Assembly: GCF_022376445.1 (NCBI RefSeq)
Contig: NW_025954985.1
Coordinates: forward strand, 186,001 to 250,000
Length of the DNA: 64,000 nt
Reading direction: 5' to 3'
DNA from: Fomitopsis serialis
Taxonomy: Eukaryota > Basidiomycota > Agaricomycetes > Polyporales > Fomitopsidaceae
A program made the translations under genes and the position numbers. Shown here one piece after another: positions 46,701 through 58,254 of this stretch. Numbering within the stretch: the first letter of the stretch is position 1; the number at the start of each line of letters is the position of its first letter. The notes beneath the pieces were generated by a model, which had not been told where the DNA came from, did no database searches, and saw only the letters and a list, made by a program, of their open reading frames with translations.

Positions 46701-49015
46701 GACGACCTTCCCGGGCCGCAGTATGATCTCGTGGGACGGATTTTCTATGAGCCGGCCAGGCATCACTTCTTCTGTCGCTTCGTCTCCTCCTCTCGACAGT
46801 CGCATGTGATCGAGTACGACGGGCTTGCGGCGAAAGGTATCAAGCAGTACGTAAGCAGCGGCGGCGTCGACGATCTTGCGGGCTTATATGATAGCCCCAC
46901 TCATGGTTATCATACACATTCCGCTGTGTATCATCTACGAGGAGGAACGCGCGCGCAGGAGGGCTTTCTCTCTCATCAGAAATCGAGCATTGAGCGCCAC
47001 CATTCACTGCAGATCCTCCGCGGTACCCCTCACCTTCTCCCGCAAATTACGCTGCAAAAGCCTGGATTCATCACCGTGCCAGACCGCGATCGCTTTTGGC
47101 TTCACAATCCTTCGCGTGGTGGAACGTACGAATACGACGCTCAAGTATCATCCAAGGGGCTCAGGACAGTCATAAGTCCTGCGAATCGTGCGGAAGAACC
47201 CCAGGGTGTTACCGAAGACTCGGACAAGATAGGGCATTCTGGCGTAGTGAGCAATCCTGCACTTGTTCAGGTTTGCTTGTTCGGCTCATCTCTTGGCTAC
47301 GGCTCCAGTCGATGGTCGAGTCGACAGCCTATACTGCGATGCAGAATAGTGACACACAAGACAATCCTACCAGCCTTGATGATACCCAGGCCATTCGAGC
47401 CGGTGAACCGACCCTGTTCCGATGTAGATGTGGCGTACACGGTGACCTACAGTTGATGATCGACAACCTACCCAAACTGGTGTGTCAACTTTGCGACTAT
47501 TGGTCTCATGTTGCATGTCAGCGAGGAGGACGAGCGAGTAGTCTCGGGCCGTCCGAGAGCTTCACATGCGACATCTGCTCTGGGAACGACTTACCCAGTC
47601 TGAAGTAAGGATATACATCACATGCTGAACTTTCATGTCGCTGACGGGCATTCCACCTAACTCGTAACCAAAATCTTGACTGTCGCGAAATGATCAGCAA
47701 ACAAAGAGTCGGCTCTCAGGTCTCCACGAGCAGTCGATTGATGTAAGAATTTTGCAGCCTTTGCATTCTGAATGAAAACCGCTTACAAATAATTAGTGCT
47801 GGAAAAGGTGCGCTTGCACGGAACGGAAAGTTTTGGTACCCTGTCCGCCTACTCCAGCTTCACAGCGGTCCGGTTAGGGCGTGGCAGGTAGTCTGGTGGC
47901 GCTATTGTATCTTCGTTCAAACCGTAGGTCCTCCAGATTTCACTGCACTAGTCCCTGAGACGGAGCTCGTGGACGAGCTATGGGGTGATAGGGACGCTCG
48001 GAGATCTATTCGGGTGAGTACTCTATCTCCAACATCCGATTTCGTCTGACATTACTTGATCAAAAAGCTGGGTCGGTGGAAGCTCGCATGTCGAGTCGAA
48101 GACGATGAAGACCTCCTCCTCAATCCCACTTCGTTTCCGTTCTCAGCGGAGATCGACCAAATATTGACGCCGCATTGCGGTGTTCTGGCAACCTTGATAG
48201 ATGTGTCGAGCTGTGGTCCCGGGTTTGACCTTAGGGCGATAGATCTTGATATCCCAGCCCTTAACGCTGTGCGTGATGCCCGAGGAGGAGGACGGGGTAC
48301 AGCAGCGCTGAAGTCCGGCGTCATCGCAGACAGAGGCGGCCTCAGCGTGATGGACTATGGCCAAATCATCAATTGGATATACAACAAGGTTCCTCGTGCG
48401 CAAGACAAGATTCACGTGTGGCTTGGTTGTATTCCCACTGGGCATGCTACCACCTTAGTGCTTCTGGCTCGCAACAAACACCTCTTCCTGCAGCATCCCG
48501 GCTTCGCGAGTCTGCACACAGACGCCGGCGGACATCGCTTCCTTGTTCAAAAAGCTTGGGAATATCAGCAAAACACGGTCGAGTCGGAGACACATGACGT
48601 TGATCGCGAGTGTGTATCTCTGTTCGAGCGACGGTTGTTCGAGAGTTCGACCGAAGCAGGTCCGGCGAGTTACGAGCAATGGGGTTTGGATGCCGGTGAC
48701 CATCAGGGAAAATGGTATCCCTACGGAGAAGTGCCTTCGGACTGGGGAGAGGATGGGCTTTCTATGAGTGACTCAGAACTAGAGGTCTGTATCGTTCATT
48801 GACATACCTGTAGCTCCCATCACTGATTTTCACCATACTGCAGAGGGGGCCCGATTTTAGTATGGGCGAAGAGGATGCAGACACACTCGCTCGCAAATTA
48901 ACAGAGTTACGGCCCCGTCCGAAGCCTCGACGGCGGATCAGGCCTCCCAGTAAGTCTGGTTCTACGTATGGCACTTTCCATTGACTGACACGGAGAATTT
49001 TGCGAAGGTGCATGA
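43716..49015 (+). CDS. Multi-domain protein: tandem repeats, USP-like protease, PHD finger
   Basis: Exon 1 (43716-45576) is acidic and holds 50-residue repeats. Exon 2 (45648-46198) brings YPWRDNSCWLDTSLELIF, the cysteine box of a C19 ubiquitin hydrolase. From 46257 the frame continues to the histidine box (YDLVGRIFYEPARHHFFCRF, then VIEYDG), so a catalytic Cys and His are both present. A C4HC3 PHD finger follows at 47.42-47.59 kb (FRCRCGVHG, VCQLCDYWSHVACQ, FTCDICSG). PHD fingers read histone tails. The next exon, to about 48014, has ARNGKFWYPVRLLQLHSGPV followed by AWQVVWWRY, a PWWP- or Tudor-like pattern. Exons 48055-48783, 48842-48951 and 49008-49015 encode the end. The exon joins between 46.6 and 47.8 kb are not resolved. 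A chromatin-bound deubiquitinase is a reasonable inference. The left-edge gene has a similar acidic repetitive start. Confidence 0.7.
44391..45500 (+). repeat. 150-base coding tandem repeats (about 7-8 units)
   Basis: Units 44541-44690, 44691-44840 and 44841-44990 are almost identical. Flanking units at 44391-44540 and from 44991 on are progressively diverged. Each encodes 50 residues with SVDTDVDMAALLAPQAYAQ as the most conserved part, so the array expands in frame. Confidence 0.92.
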
Positions 49016-49844
49016 GCTCTATCAGTTGCCACAAAATAGATATGTAATTTACTCTACCATTATAACTCATATCGTATCCTCGACTGCATCGGCGCGCCTA
49101 CGACCAACCGGAAGACCGACTGTAGGGCCAGGAGCAGAGTGCCGCATTTGTCCGGGTCGCGAACGCAAATAGCACCGCTCGCATCAGCTGTAAGGTTGCT
49201 GAAGGTGGTGGTGAGTTGTCGGTCGTCACAAGTGCGTTAGATCCCGTTCCATGGCGGTAAACGACGCAGCGTAGTGACGGTAGAAAAAAAAAGCGACTAG
49301 TCTTATGCAAGCTACGTATACGAGGTCCGAGCTATCTGCCTTGGGAACCCTCCTCCAGATCATCTCTCCGTCTGTTCTCTAATACTTACACTTTCGTGCC
49401 ATATACAGAGCTCTTCGCTGTCTCTGTCTGTGCTTCCCGTCTTCGCTACCCCGGGCCCATCCATTCCGTTAGTCTGTCCCACGGCATTCAACGTCCAACG
49501 ACCTTGCCGGATATCACCGATCAGCTGATCGTCGAGTAGCACGAATAAGTTAGTGTTTCGTTGCCTCAAATCAATGGCCCGCGTCGTTGCTCGTGGCTGT
49601 CGCCTTCTCTTCCGCATTTCCCATGCATGCCCTTGCCTTTGTTCGTGACAAGTCGCGGCTCGCAGTCATTGTCTGCTGTGGACAACGCGTCCATAGCGCG
49701 ACTCAAGTAAGTGCGTTCATGGCTGACAATGCATGCCAAGTCTCGTCTACAATGCACAAAGCATGCTATATCCGTACTACTGTTGGTGTATTTAAGTAGG
49801 TCCTATGTTGGGCTTCCACCGTCGTCCCTTCACCGCTGCCTCAC
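49016..49844. other. No gene seen
   Basis: Short frames only. This is the intergenic stretch between the USP-PHD gene and family member D. Confidence 0.45.
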
Positions 49845-50636
49845 ATGTCGCTCTCGAAGATTTGCAAGCCGCTACCTTCATACATGCGGACGGCCTTCTC
49901 CGCATTAGCTCCTGCCACCGTTGGGACGAGCATCCCTCGGTTCGTGTCTTGTCTTGCGTCTGTCTTAAGTACTGACGGACCGTTGCGCTTTCATAGAGGT
50001 GCCACAGTCATGTTCTGCGGCCCAGTCGTAGACTTCAGTATCACAACGGAGGCGGGACAAAGCCTCGATAATGATGTGCATATTGATGGCGACGCGCCCG
50101 GGCTGTTGATGTTTGGGCGGCTTCCATGTGGTCGTTGTGAGTCATTATCGTCTTCCGCTCTTCTGCTATGACCTACAAGAAGAACGCAGACGCCATCACG
50201 GTCGCTACGGGCGACTTCAACGAATCTATCCCCATGGTGCTGTCCGAGAAGACGAAAGTCGTGGCGTACGAGGTGCTATCTGAACCTTGACATACTTCTA
50301 TATCAATGTGCTGATACTCGACCCCAGCCTAATCTGTGTCTACGATGGCTCGTCGCAGACGATAGATGGTTCGAAGTCAAGCTGACCAGCATCCCGGATT
50401 TTTGGAGGCTGAACAGATGCTTCGAATATAACAACGTGACCACAACTCATGAAGCCGCGTTGCTGGAAGGGGAGCTGGTCGACTTGTACAAGTTCTTACA
50501 GCAGAGCTTCAACCAGAAGCCGATACGCCCTGATCACCTCCGTGGTGTCCACCGTTCAGTCATAGTGTTCTACGTCATATTGGGTATCGGCGCAGTTACT
50601 GGGTGGTTTTGCTTGGCTCGATACCGTTCTGAGTAG
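49845..50636 (+). CDS. Small membrane protein, family member D
   Basis: Exons 49845-49939, 49997-50136, 50190-50272 and 50328-50636 give 208 residues and repeat the 2-1-0 phase pattern of copies A-C. Blocks are RGATVMFCGPVVDFSITTEA, a stretch ending LLMFGRLPCGRY, and AITVATGDFNESIPMVLSEK ending VVAYE. They continue with PNLCLRWLVADDRWFEVKL, PDFWRLNRCFEYNNVT and a final helix VIVFYVILGIGAVTGWFCLA followed by RYRSE. Between core and helix is a charged helical stretch (LEGELVDLYKFLQQSF). An in-frame ATG at 49884 is an alternative start. Unlike A and B, the amino end is only weakly hydrophobic. Confidence 0.74.
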
Positions 50637-51701
50637 TTACGGCATGAGTGCACGGTGTCTCAAGTCAGCAGTACACTGTATAGTATCGTCCAACAGGCCC
50701 TAGGCAGGCGCCCATCCTGTACTATAGATATTTGCGTCGATTTTCCTTAGGTCGAACGAAAGCGGAATGGTAAAATGCACAGTTACGCTAAAGCGTGGGA
50801 TAATCGGAAGTCCTTGTGAAGCGAGAAAAGCTGACGTCGTGTGGGCGAAGATCGCCTCAAAGCGTTGGGCGGTGCCGGTGAACCTCTCGGCGGTGCGGCT
50901 TGTCGAATGTACACAAAGCGCAAACTACGACAGTACACGCTGCATATTATATGTGCCTGCTCTTCAGCACTCAGACTGAGTACTCAGGTCGTGTGCCCGG
51001 TATTAAATCTACCCTGGGGTTCAAACGTTCAGAGTGCAAGGGGCTGATCGTGCACCATACTCACAAATCCGAGCAGAGAGGGTGACCGCCGCATCCCGAA
51101 CATCCGAGCCCTCACGTTTCGATCTCCTCCTTATCTATCTTGTCAACTGGTCCACCCGAGACGTGCACCTTGCGCTCACAGAGCTCCGCCTCAGCCCTGT
51201 TGTGTCGTGCCGTGTGAGGATGATGTGGAGGAGAGTCGGAGGAGGCACGTACCTTCGAGAGGGGGTGCCCCAGAAGAAGTTCGTGTTCGTGAAGCCGCAG
51301 ATTGCGAAGGTGAGGTAGAACTTCCAGCCTGGACGATGCGTCGTCAGAACCGTGTAGTAGTAACCTTCGGGGCATCATCAGACCCACCTGGCTGTGGCGC
51401 CCTGGCTCAAGAGTCTTACACCAAGCGAAGCGTCGAATATCCTGGCTCACGGAGTTACGTGCGAAGTGTGGCATGAAGATGATTGTGTCGGTGCCCAGAT
51501 AGAGACGCACACACCCTGCGCTGGAGCTCTAGCATGCAGCATCGAGCGAAAGTGTAGCAAAGAAGGACGCGCGCGAGTGATCAATCGATCAAGCTACAAA
51601 GCTTTAAGCTTTAAGTCGAGTGCGGAGGAGGTCTCAGGAGGAGGAGGAGGAGGTAGGAGTGAACACAGCGAATTACGTTTCCGACACGTGATATTTCCGA
51701 C
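50637..51701. other. No confident gene; (GAG)n and AAGCTTTAAGCTTTAAG motif
   Basis: Short overlapping frames only. At 51586-51612 lies caagctacaaagctttaag, one of the recurring AAGCTT motifs, followed by a (GAG)n run at 51633-51655 just upstream of the next gene. Confidence 0.45.
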
Positions 51702-53109
51702 ATGTCAGGCCCGGCTCCTCTGTGTCTCTCCGACTCTCTCGTCCTCGTTCTCATTGTCCTCATGGCCACTCATGCATGGGAGGCAGACACTGCTGCAGAA
51801 CTGCACTCCGAACAGCCCTTGCTCATCTCGTCTCGGTGCCCAGTGGCGTCTGAACCTGAAGTCAAAATACGCGAAGAGGTCGTCGTCCCGGCTCGTGCGA
51901 TGGCACAGCGGATGATTGTCTCCGGCGCTTCGTCTGCTGCTTATTACATCGGGGACGCTCTGCAAACCGCCTTTTGGCTGTTCAAGAAGCCGCTGGGTGT
52001 CCTTATTTTTGTTATGGGCCTGGCGGTCCTTTGTAACTACGTCGTTGGAAAGATCGGTGATATGCTTTCCCCCCTTTGCTTGGTTCCAGTCATTTCAACC
52101 ACCATGTTCTGCGTTCATCGCACAACATTCTCACCCACCGTGAACAAAGTGCCACACTTGGCGGACCTCGACAAATTGATCGAGCTGCATGGCAACTTTG
52201 GGGGCCTCCTGGATACAAACGCGGACGCGGGCGCAATAGGTACGAAGCTCCTGCAGGCGGAGATTGCGACGCGCGACCTGGTCACGCTCGTGCGTGTCAG
52301 TGACCTGCGCAGTCGAGACATGCTCGCAGGAGCTCTGATGCAGTTTGTGGAGGATGCGAAGAGGACAGGAGAAGGATTACATAGTCTGAATGCAAAGGTC
52401 AACGGCGCAGTAGATCGGTAAGTCTGACTCTCGTACGTCGGAGAACACCTGGCTCACCGCACGATTTAGCATCACGGCCATGAACGATTACGCCATGAGC
52501 ACAATATCTGCCGCGGCGGTCGATGGCAGTCCGTTGTCGTGGATCGCTACCATTTTTGCGTTTCACTCCGGCACTCCGGCCGTCATTGTCCAGTCATACA
52601 GAGATGTAATGGAAACACTGGCAGCGGAGACTGAGCGCGCGCTCCTGGAGGCATCTGTCAGCGCCGCAAACCTCGAGAGGCTCCAAGAACACCTTCTCAC
52701 AATTCACGAAATCTGCATGAGGGAGGGGCTCTCCCTGAGTGCCGCGCGCGCAAAGCTGCTTTCCGAGCTATGGTCGATTCTCGGTGGAAACCGCGACGCG
52801 CTGCGCAAGGCCGAGGGACGACTTGCCCTCCTTGCGGAAGTCGACCAATATCGCAAACAGGCTCTCGACCATGTGGTCATGACGCGCGACGTGCTCAAGA
52901 AGGTGGCGGCGGACGTGGAGGAGCTGAGGGACCGCTCGGCCGCACCTCAGATTGTCGGTGAGCGCGTGCCGGTGGAGGTTTTGATCCGAAGCATTGGCCA
53001 AGGCATCGAGAGGCTGCAGGAAGGGCGTCAGCGAGCGAGCGGGGGACGGCATGTAATGAACAGATTATTGGCGGCGTCCAACAACGATTTCGGCGGCAAA
53101 AGGGTTTGA
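51702..53109 (+). CDS. Coiled-coil membrane protein, basidiomycete-specific family
   Basis: Two exons (51702-52417 and 52470-53109) join in phase to give 451 residues. A signal-like start (LSDSLVLVLIVLMATHAWEA) and two hydrophobic segments (GVLIFVMGLAVLCNYVVG, and LCLVPVISTTMFCV) come first. The conserved block ATRDLVTLVRVSDLRSRDML then leads to AMNDYAMSTISAAA. The rest is long amphipathic helix typical of coiled coils (ALLEASVSAANLERLQEHLL onward). I recall many paralogues with the DLVTLVRVSDLKSRD and NDYAMNTI phrases in Agaricomycetes, all of unknown function. The gene looks intact. The motif-rich (GAG)n stretch just upstream may be part of its promoter. Confidence 0.82.
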
Positions 53110-53379
53110 GTGCATAGAGTCAACAAACGTAAGTACGGCGATCTATGTTCTGGCATAACGTACAGCAGCAAAGCACTAGGGTCCTTACATATGCATACAT
53201 GTGGTTTACATCGATTTTGTATCATAAGAATGTTGAACATCCTGTACACTGACTTAGGCGGTGGTCGATGGTCCGTTCATTCGAAGTACCGCGCGCTAGC
53301 GCAACGTTGCCTCCGACGGTCGTATACGAACACGCATGATTTGTTGTACCATTCTAAGCAGAACGAGGTACGTCAATGA

Positions 53380-54930
53380 GAATCTTGGGGTCATCGATTC
53401 TAACAATTCTTCACACCCTCCCACCCACTCATCCACGTCCCTCGCGCCGCCTGAGTCGCGTCGTTCTCAAGTCGCCCCGTGTCTGCCCGCCACCCTGCCC
53501 ACCGTCCCCTCGCGCCACCTTCGCTTCTGGCCGTCGCCCACGTCGTCCTATCCTATCATCCACATCCCCCTGCCCGTCGTATCGTCCGCCCTATCCGTTC
53601 CTGCCCGTCGTCCCCGCCGGCTCGCACCACCCTGCCTCGATCACGCCTATGAACGGTCCCGTTGCGCCCTCTCGCCCGGCAAACCTTGTCGCCTCAGGCC
53701 TCAAGCTCAAGCTCAAGCTCAAGGCCTCATCGTCGATCATCCTGTCATCCACGTCACCATGTCCGCTGTCCCGCTGTCCGCGGCCTTCGCGTTGCCCTGC
53801 CCGTCGTCCCCGCCACTCTCGAGCCACCTTATCTTGTCGTCACCGCCAGCCCATGCCACCCTGTCGCTCCGCGCCATTCGGCCACAACTTTTCCTCACCG
53901 CCTGCGCCTCGCCGCTATGCACGTTCTCACGTCGCCGTCTCCGATCTGTACGCCGTCACAGCCTTCCTTTCCTTCGTTCCCCGTCCACCATCGTCGCTTC
54001 GACCGTCGCTTCGTCGCCGTCTCGAGCCTGCGACGCATCCCATCTTGCACGCACGAGCGCACGTACAGCCGCGCGAAAACCCGTCTGCATAACATGAGTG
54101 GCCGCCCCGCCATCCCGCCGCATCCATGGCCACACCACCTCGGTGGTCGGTCATGCCGGTGGACGCACTATGTGAGTGACCAGTGCGTCCTCCCTCCCTT
54201 CCTGCTACTATTGATCGAAACTGGCCCTCGTCGCCGGCATTCACGCCGTCAGGCGTACGCCGCCCCGAGTCTAGCACGCATTTCATCTCGCGCGAACACG
54301 TCCTGATACTGACTGATATCGCGGCACTATTCCCCTACGATGGTCTCGCCAAACACTTCCATCACCTCTCGACCACCATCCGCGAGCCAAGTCGCCGCCT
54401 CAAGCATGTCACCGCACGCACCCATACTGTATGTCGCGTCGAGAACCGGCAGATTCCCAATGGAGGCTTGGGATCACGGGCGCGCGCGTAGTGACGTCGG
54501 ATTAGGACGGAAATAGACCGTCCGTCTTGCGTCCGTCCATTCTCCTACCTGCGCGCACCGTGGTGACAAATGCCACCCGCCGACGCAAGTGGAGGTGCTC
54601 CCTTCTTGCTCCAAAGAAACCACCGTCTCCCTACCGTGCACCCTGTCCTTCCCCGCCGTCGTCCCTTCTAAGTAATACCTCCTCTCACCCCTCACATCCC
54701 TACCATCGTGCTCTTGCTTCCTGATGGTGCACCCCCCTTGCGTCCCTCTCCCTCGTCCCGCCCGCCTTCTTTCCGTGCGTCTGCCATCGCGACACCCCTC
54801 CTCCCCCCTTGTCGCTCGTGATTACCATCACGTTCGCCACCCCGTAGCCCTAATGTCGCTGCCGTTGTGCACTGTGCTCCTGCATTCGCATCGGCCCTGC
54901 TTATGCGTGCTGCCGTCACCCAGCAGACAG
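53380..54930. repeat. C/T-rich low-complexity region
   Basis: This plus-strand pyrimidine-rich stretch includes a short ctcaag tandem array at 53695-53735. Long frames (up to 253 codons) on the plus strand are Ser/Pro/Arg-rich, overlap in two or three frames and show no domain, so I reject them as genes. Confidence 0.6.
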
Positions 54931-54939
54931 TGCCGTGGG

Positions 54940-55995
54940 TCCACTAACGGCGTTCGTGAAGGAGCTTGGCTGGGCGGATTACAGGAAGACGCGACACGCC
55001 GCGGATGTCATGCAGAGTTTCTGTTCTCGAGCTGGCGCCAGGCGATTGGCGTCATCGTCAAGCTGGACGACAGCGGGCATCGCGCATACCTCAAAGGTGC
55101 GAGCGAGATCTCTGCGCGGAAGGTACGGGGTATACAGGCATTATACAGGTTGAGGAGTACAGGTTGAGAAGGGCAGCGAGTCGACTGGCGTCGACACGAG
55201 GGAGATGGACGACCTGGCAAGGGATAACGTGTCGCGGACGATCTTCGTCTATGCGAATTAGAAGCTGAGAGCGACTGCGCTGCCCTATCGTGACTTCGAG
55301 TCCTGGCCACCTGCACGTGCGCCGTATGCTGCGAAGGACGAGGTAAGTGCACTACGCCTGGTTTCGTCCTATGTAGCTCGCACGTTCTCACCCTTAGGCC
55401 GAGTACGAAGACATGGCACAAGATCTGACTCTCGAAGACCTTCTCAGAGAGGGTGTACGGGATGCTGTCGCGGACTGTTTTCAGGCTGGCGTCCCTGTCA
55501 AGATCAGTGCACGGGCGACAACGTCCTTACGGCGCGTTCATTCGCGCTGTAGTGTGGCATGTTCACCGAAGGCGGCCGGCGATAGGACAGTCATTAGAAC
55601 GTCTTCGAGGGCATCACACGGAACTACCACTTACATGGGGATCATGCTGATCGGTCAGTCTACTCTCTGGGCTCGATGTCTTGTTGACTGTCTCGTTACC
55701 AGAGATCGGTGTGCAAATTCTCCTCGTGTTCGTCGGCGGTACCGCAATTAGCGTTACGCGAATCGGCGGCGCTGAGTGGGGTGACAGTCTGGCTCTAGGT
55801 CTCGTCTCCATACCTCTGGGCGTCCCTACTCGTTACGTTCACAGCGAGCCAGTTGAACGGCTTTTGAAGGCACTGCATATAATGTCAAACCCTATCATTC
55901 TCCCGACGACCCATACGGCTGGCGACTGGAACACCGCGATCGAATCCGTGAGGGATAACCTGCGCACGTTCGCGGCGGTCGTGTGCGTGCGTGGT
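54940..55995 (+). pseudogene. PMC1: Vacuolar Ca2+-ATPase (PMC1-like) relic
   Basis: PMC1-type P-type ATPases pump Ca2+ into the vacuole. The relic keeps FVKELGWADYRKTRHAADVM and, in another frame, AIGVIVKLDDSGHRAYLKGA from the nucleotide-binding domain. It continues with MDDLARDNVSRTIFVYAN, then YEDMAQDLTLEDLLREGVRD and AVADCFQAGVPVKI. The hallmark CTGDNVLTARS follows in a shifted frame (55.5 kb). After a large deletion come EIGVQILLVFVGG, SLALGLVSIPLGV and the tail EWGDS ... DWNTAIESVRDNLRTFA. CAG codons have become TAG at 55259-55261 and 55550-55552. The phosphorylated DKTG aspartate and most membrane helices are missing. Confidence 0.92.
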
Positions 55996-56743
55996 CCCAT
56001 GTGGATAGGAGCCGTAAGGCTCGCCCGCTCCCTGAGGCTGAACTTGGTTTGTGCGCTATCTTGGGTATACATGTTGGCAATACTCACCACGGTTTTAGGC
56101 TTTTTATCATGGCCATGGTTCTGACGTTGATAGCGACATCTGTCGGACAGGGCACCGTTGAGCCCGAACGGGCTTGCCGACCCCGCTCAGTTTGACCTCT
56201 TGAAGTCCTTCGTTGTGCTGTGGGAGGGATGAATCCAAGTACATCCTGGCACGAAGCCAGACGATCCCACCCGTCAGCGATGGGTAAATGAATCTAGTCC
56301 ATGCTAATTGCGTCGCCTCACAATCACGAGTCGCTCATGTGCACGATACTGTACCGATGCTGAACCGTCGTGACATAACGCTACCCTACACTCCTCTATT
56401 AGTCCTCTCTTGTCGATGCATGCATCGTTGTATGATAATGACCGCAAGTGGTACTGTACTGATGCATGTCCTCAGTTAATGTACAATATTGCCGTTCCGT
56501 ACCATTGTGAATGCTGATTTTAGTGATTGTCTCATCTCCTTTCCGAAGTCTCATGCTCCATTTCCTGACCAAATACCAGTGCTCACTTGCTCGCGCTGCC
56601 CTCATGTGACGTTGACGGCATTATGAGTACTTAGGTCAGGCGTCGACACTCCGGCCCGGGCGCAATGGCGCGCCAACCATCCAGTCGTAGACACCTTGTA
56701 AATCATTTGCCTAGTACGTCCATTTGCCAAATCATCGCCATCT

Positions 56744-57441
56744 ATGTCGTCGGAACTACCAACCGTGTACTTGGTCGCGCTCAACCTCCAGCCAGCTGCT
56801 CCCGCCAACCCCAACAATGTAGACGACCTTGGAGTTTCCCCCGTCGGCCCGCCGGGCAAGGTCAGTCTACAACTCTACGCTTTTCATAGCTGTGGGCTTT
56901 CTTGACTCAGACAGCACGGAATTCATATGTGTAGTTGCAGTCACCTAGTACGCCGCACCCTTGCAATAAATGTGGGTTGCACACTGGGCGCGCTTGCGCT
57001 GGAAGGTCAATGTGCAGGAACACTGGGGACTCAAGTACGTCAAGGCGATTGTATATCGGTAGTAGTGATCTGTGCTGATCCAGCATTGAGGTAGATTGCC
57101 TGAAAGGCAAAGAAGAACGTCTCGATCCCAAGGCAGTGGGCTCCAATAACCCTGCCACTGGGTTCTCGCCACAGGTCCGTCTTTCATACATGATATATAC
57201 ATACGATGTGACACAGGCGACGATTCAGGTGGATAATGATGTTGTCCCTGAGTTAATTGACAATAACGTGCCCGATCATACTGTCGTGAGTGTTAGAATG
57301 TTCGTCTGCCAGTGCTCATGTGTGTTGATGGGAGTGACTCTATTCCATGACTAGATGGCTTTATCCTTGGTGCAGGGTCCCCAGGAACCTCGGAACCTTG
57401 ACACTTTCCTGATTTCAGGGTACAGCATGCCTCGTAATTGA
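56744..57441 (+). CDS. Unknown spliced gene
   Basis: The first exon (56744-56860) reads SSELPTVYLVALNLQPAAPA and ends SPVGPPGK at a good donor. Later exons read EHWGLNIEVDCLKGKEERLD with PKAVGSNNPATGFSPQ, then ATIQVDNDVVPELIDNNVPD, then GPQEPRNLDTFLISGYSMPR and a stop. Phases fit if the second exon starts after gctggaag (57004) or after gtgcag. The alternating polar/hydrophobic pattern suggests a beta-rich fold. No family is recognised. It lies between the PMC1 relic and the convergent gene at 57.5-58.2 kb. Confidence 0.5.
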
Positions 57442-57540
57442 TCTTTGTGTAGCTTCAAGGAGGAGGAGGAGGGACTGTTCACGAATGCATCCGAGTCTGT
57501 GCTCGAGTGCTTATCGTGACCGAACTGAACGGTCCAGTAC

Positions 57541-58243
57541 TCAGTTCTCACTGTCGGTAACTGTCTGCCACCGCCATAAACTGTCTCTGAGCCGGTAGTA
57601 CTATATGTGCAAGCTGCATCCGTCAGGACTCTTCGGCCTCGACCATTTACTCACCTCGAGAGGTTCGAAAAGCACAAGGCCAAGAGCAGTGAGAAGGAGA
57701 ATACCAACGGAAAAGATGGCCCCGGCAACCACTGGCATAAAGGGAAGAAGAAGCAAGTCGACAGATTGAGCGTTCGTGACGGGTGAGTTTGCTCCACCTC
57801 TAGCTGACTACATGCACCGTAATGAGACTGATTGTTTTGCAGTCGCCGTCGTGGCCATCTGAATGGGGGTCTGTCAGGGCGTTCACGAGGTCGAACTGGT
57901 GAGCCACGAGCAATGAACACCGCTGCTCATACGCGTCCCATTCGAGTGAGTAGTTCTCCTGGATATTCCTGATCAGGCTGACAGCTTCGTTGTGACCAGG
58001 ACAGAAACCCTCGTAGACGTTGAACGGTATAGACGGCTTTCTTGGTATGCCGACCTCTGCCACGGTCTCTCCATTGAACTCACCCATCGTCGAAGGGACG
58101 TGGACCAAAAGGCGGCACTCGACCTCTTCCTTGACTATGCCTTCCTCCACGTCGCACTCTGAGCTACCGAAAGTGACTGCTAACTGCTCTGAGCATGTCG
58201 GCGGCGAGCACTCGCGCTCGAAGTCGGGGCAGGAGCATGGCAA
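57541..58243 (-). CDS. Unknown C-terminally membrane-anchored protein
   Basis: The 5' exon (from about 58243) has cysteines near the start (CSCPDFERECSPPTCSE), then EFNGETVAEVGIPRKPSIPF and a helical stretch LIRNIQENYSLEWDAYEQRC. It can splice, across an intron with a long pyrimidine tract, to VAGAIFSVGILLLTALGLVL, a clear membrane helix. A last exon gives YYRLRDSLWRWQTVTDSEN and a stop at 57541. The start is unclear because the frame stays open upstream, where it overlaps the RhoGEF relic on the other strand. Overall layout (soluble part, one helix, short tail) resembles several other genes in this window, without sequence similarity. Confidence 0.48.
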
Positions 58244-58254
58244 TATGTTCTCGT

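Noticed and set aside
53336..54306. Two or three long overlapping plus-strand frames (up to 253 codons)
   Set aside because: Low-complexity pyrimidine-rich DNA. Open in several frames at once, with no splice support or domain.
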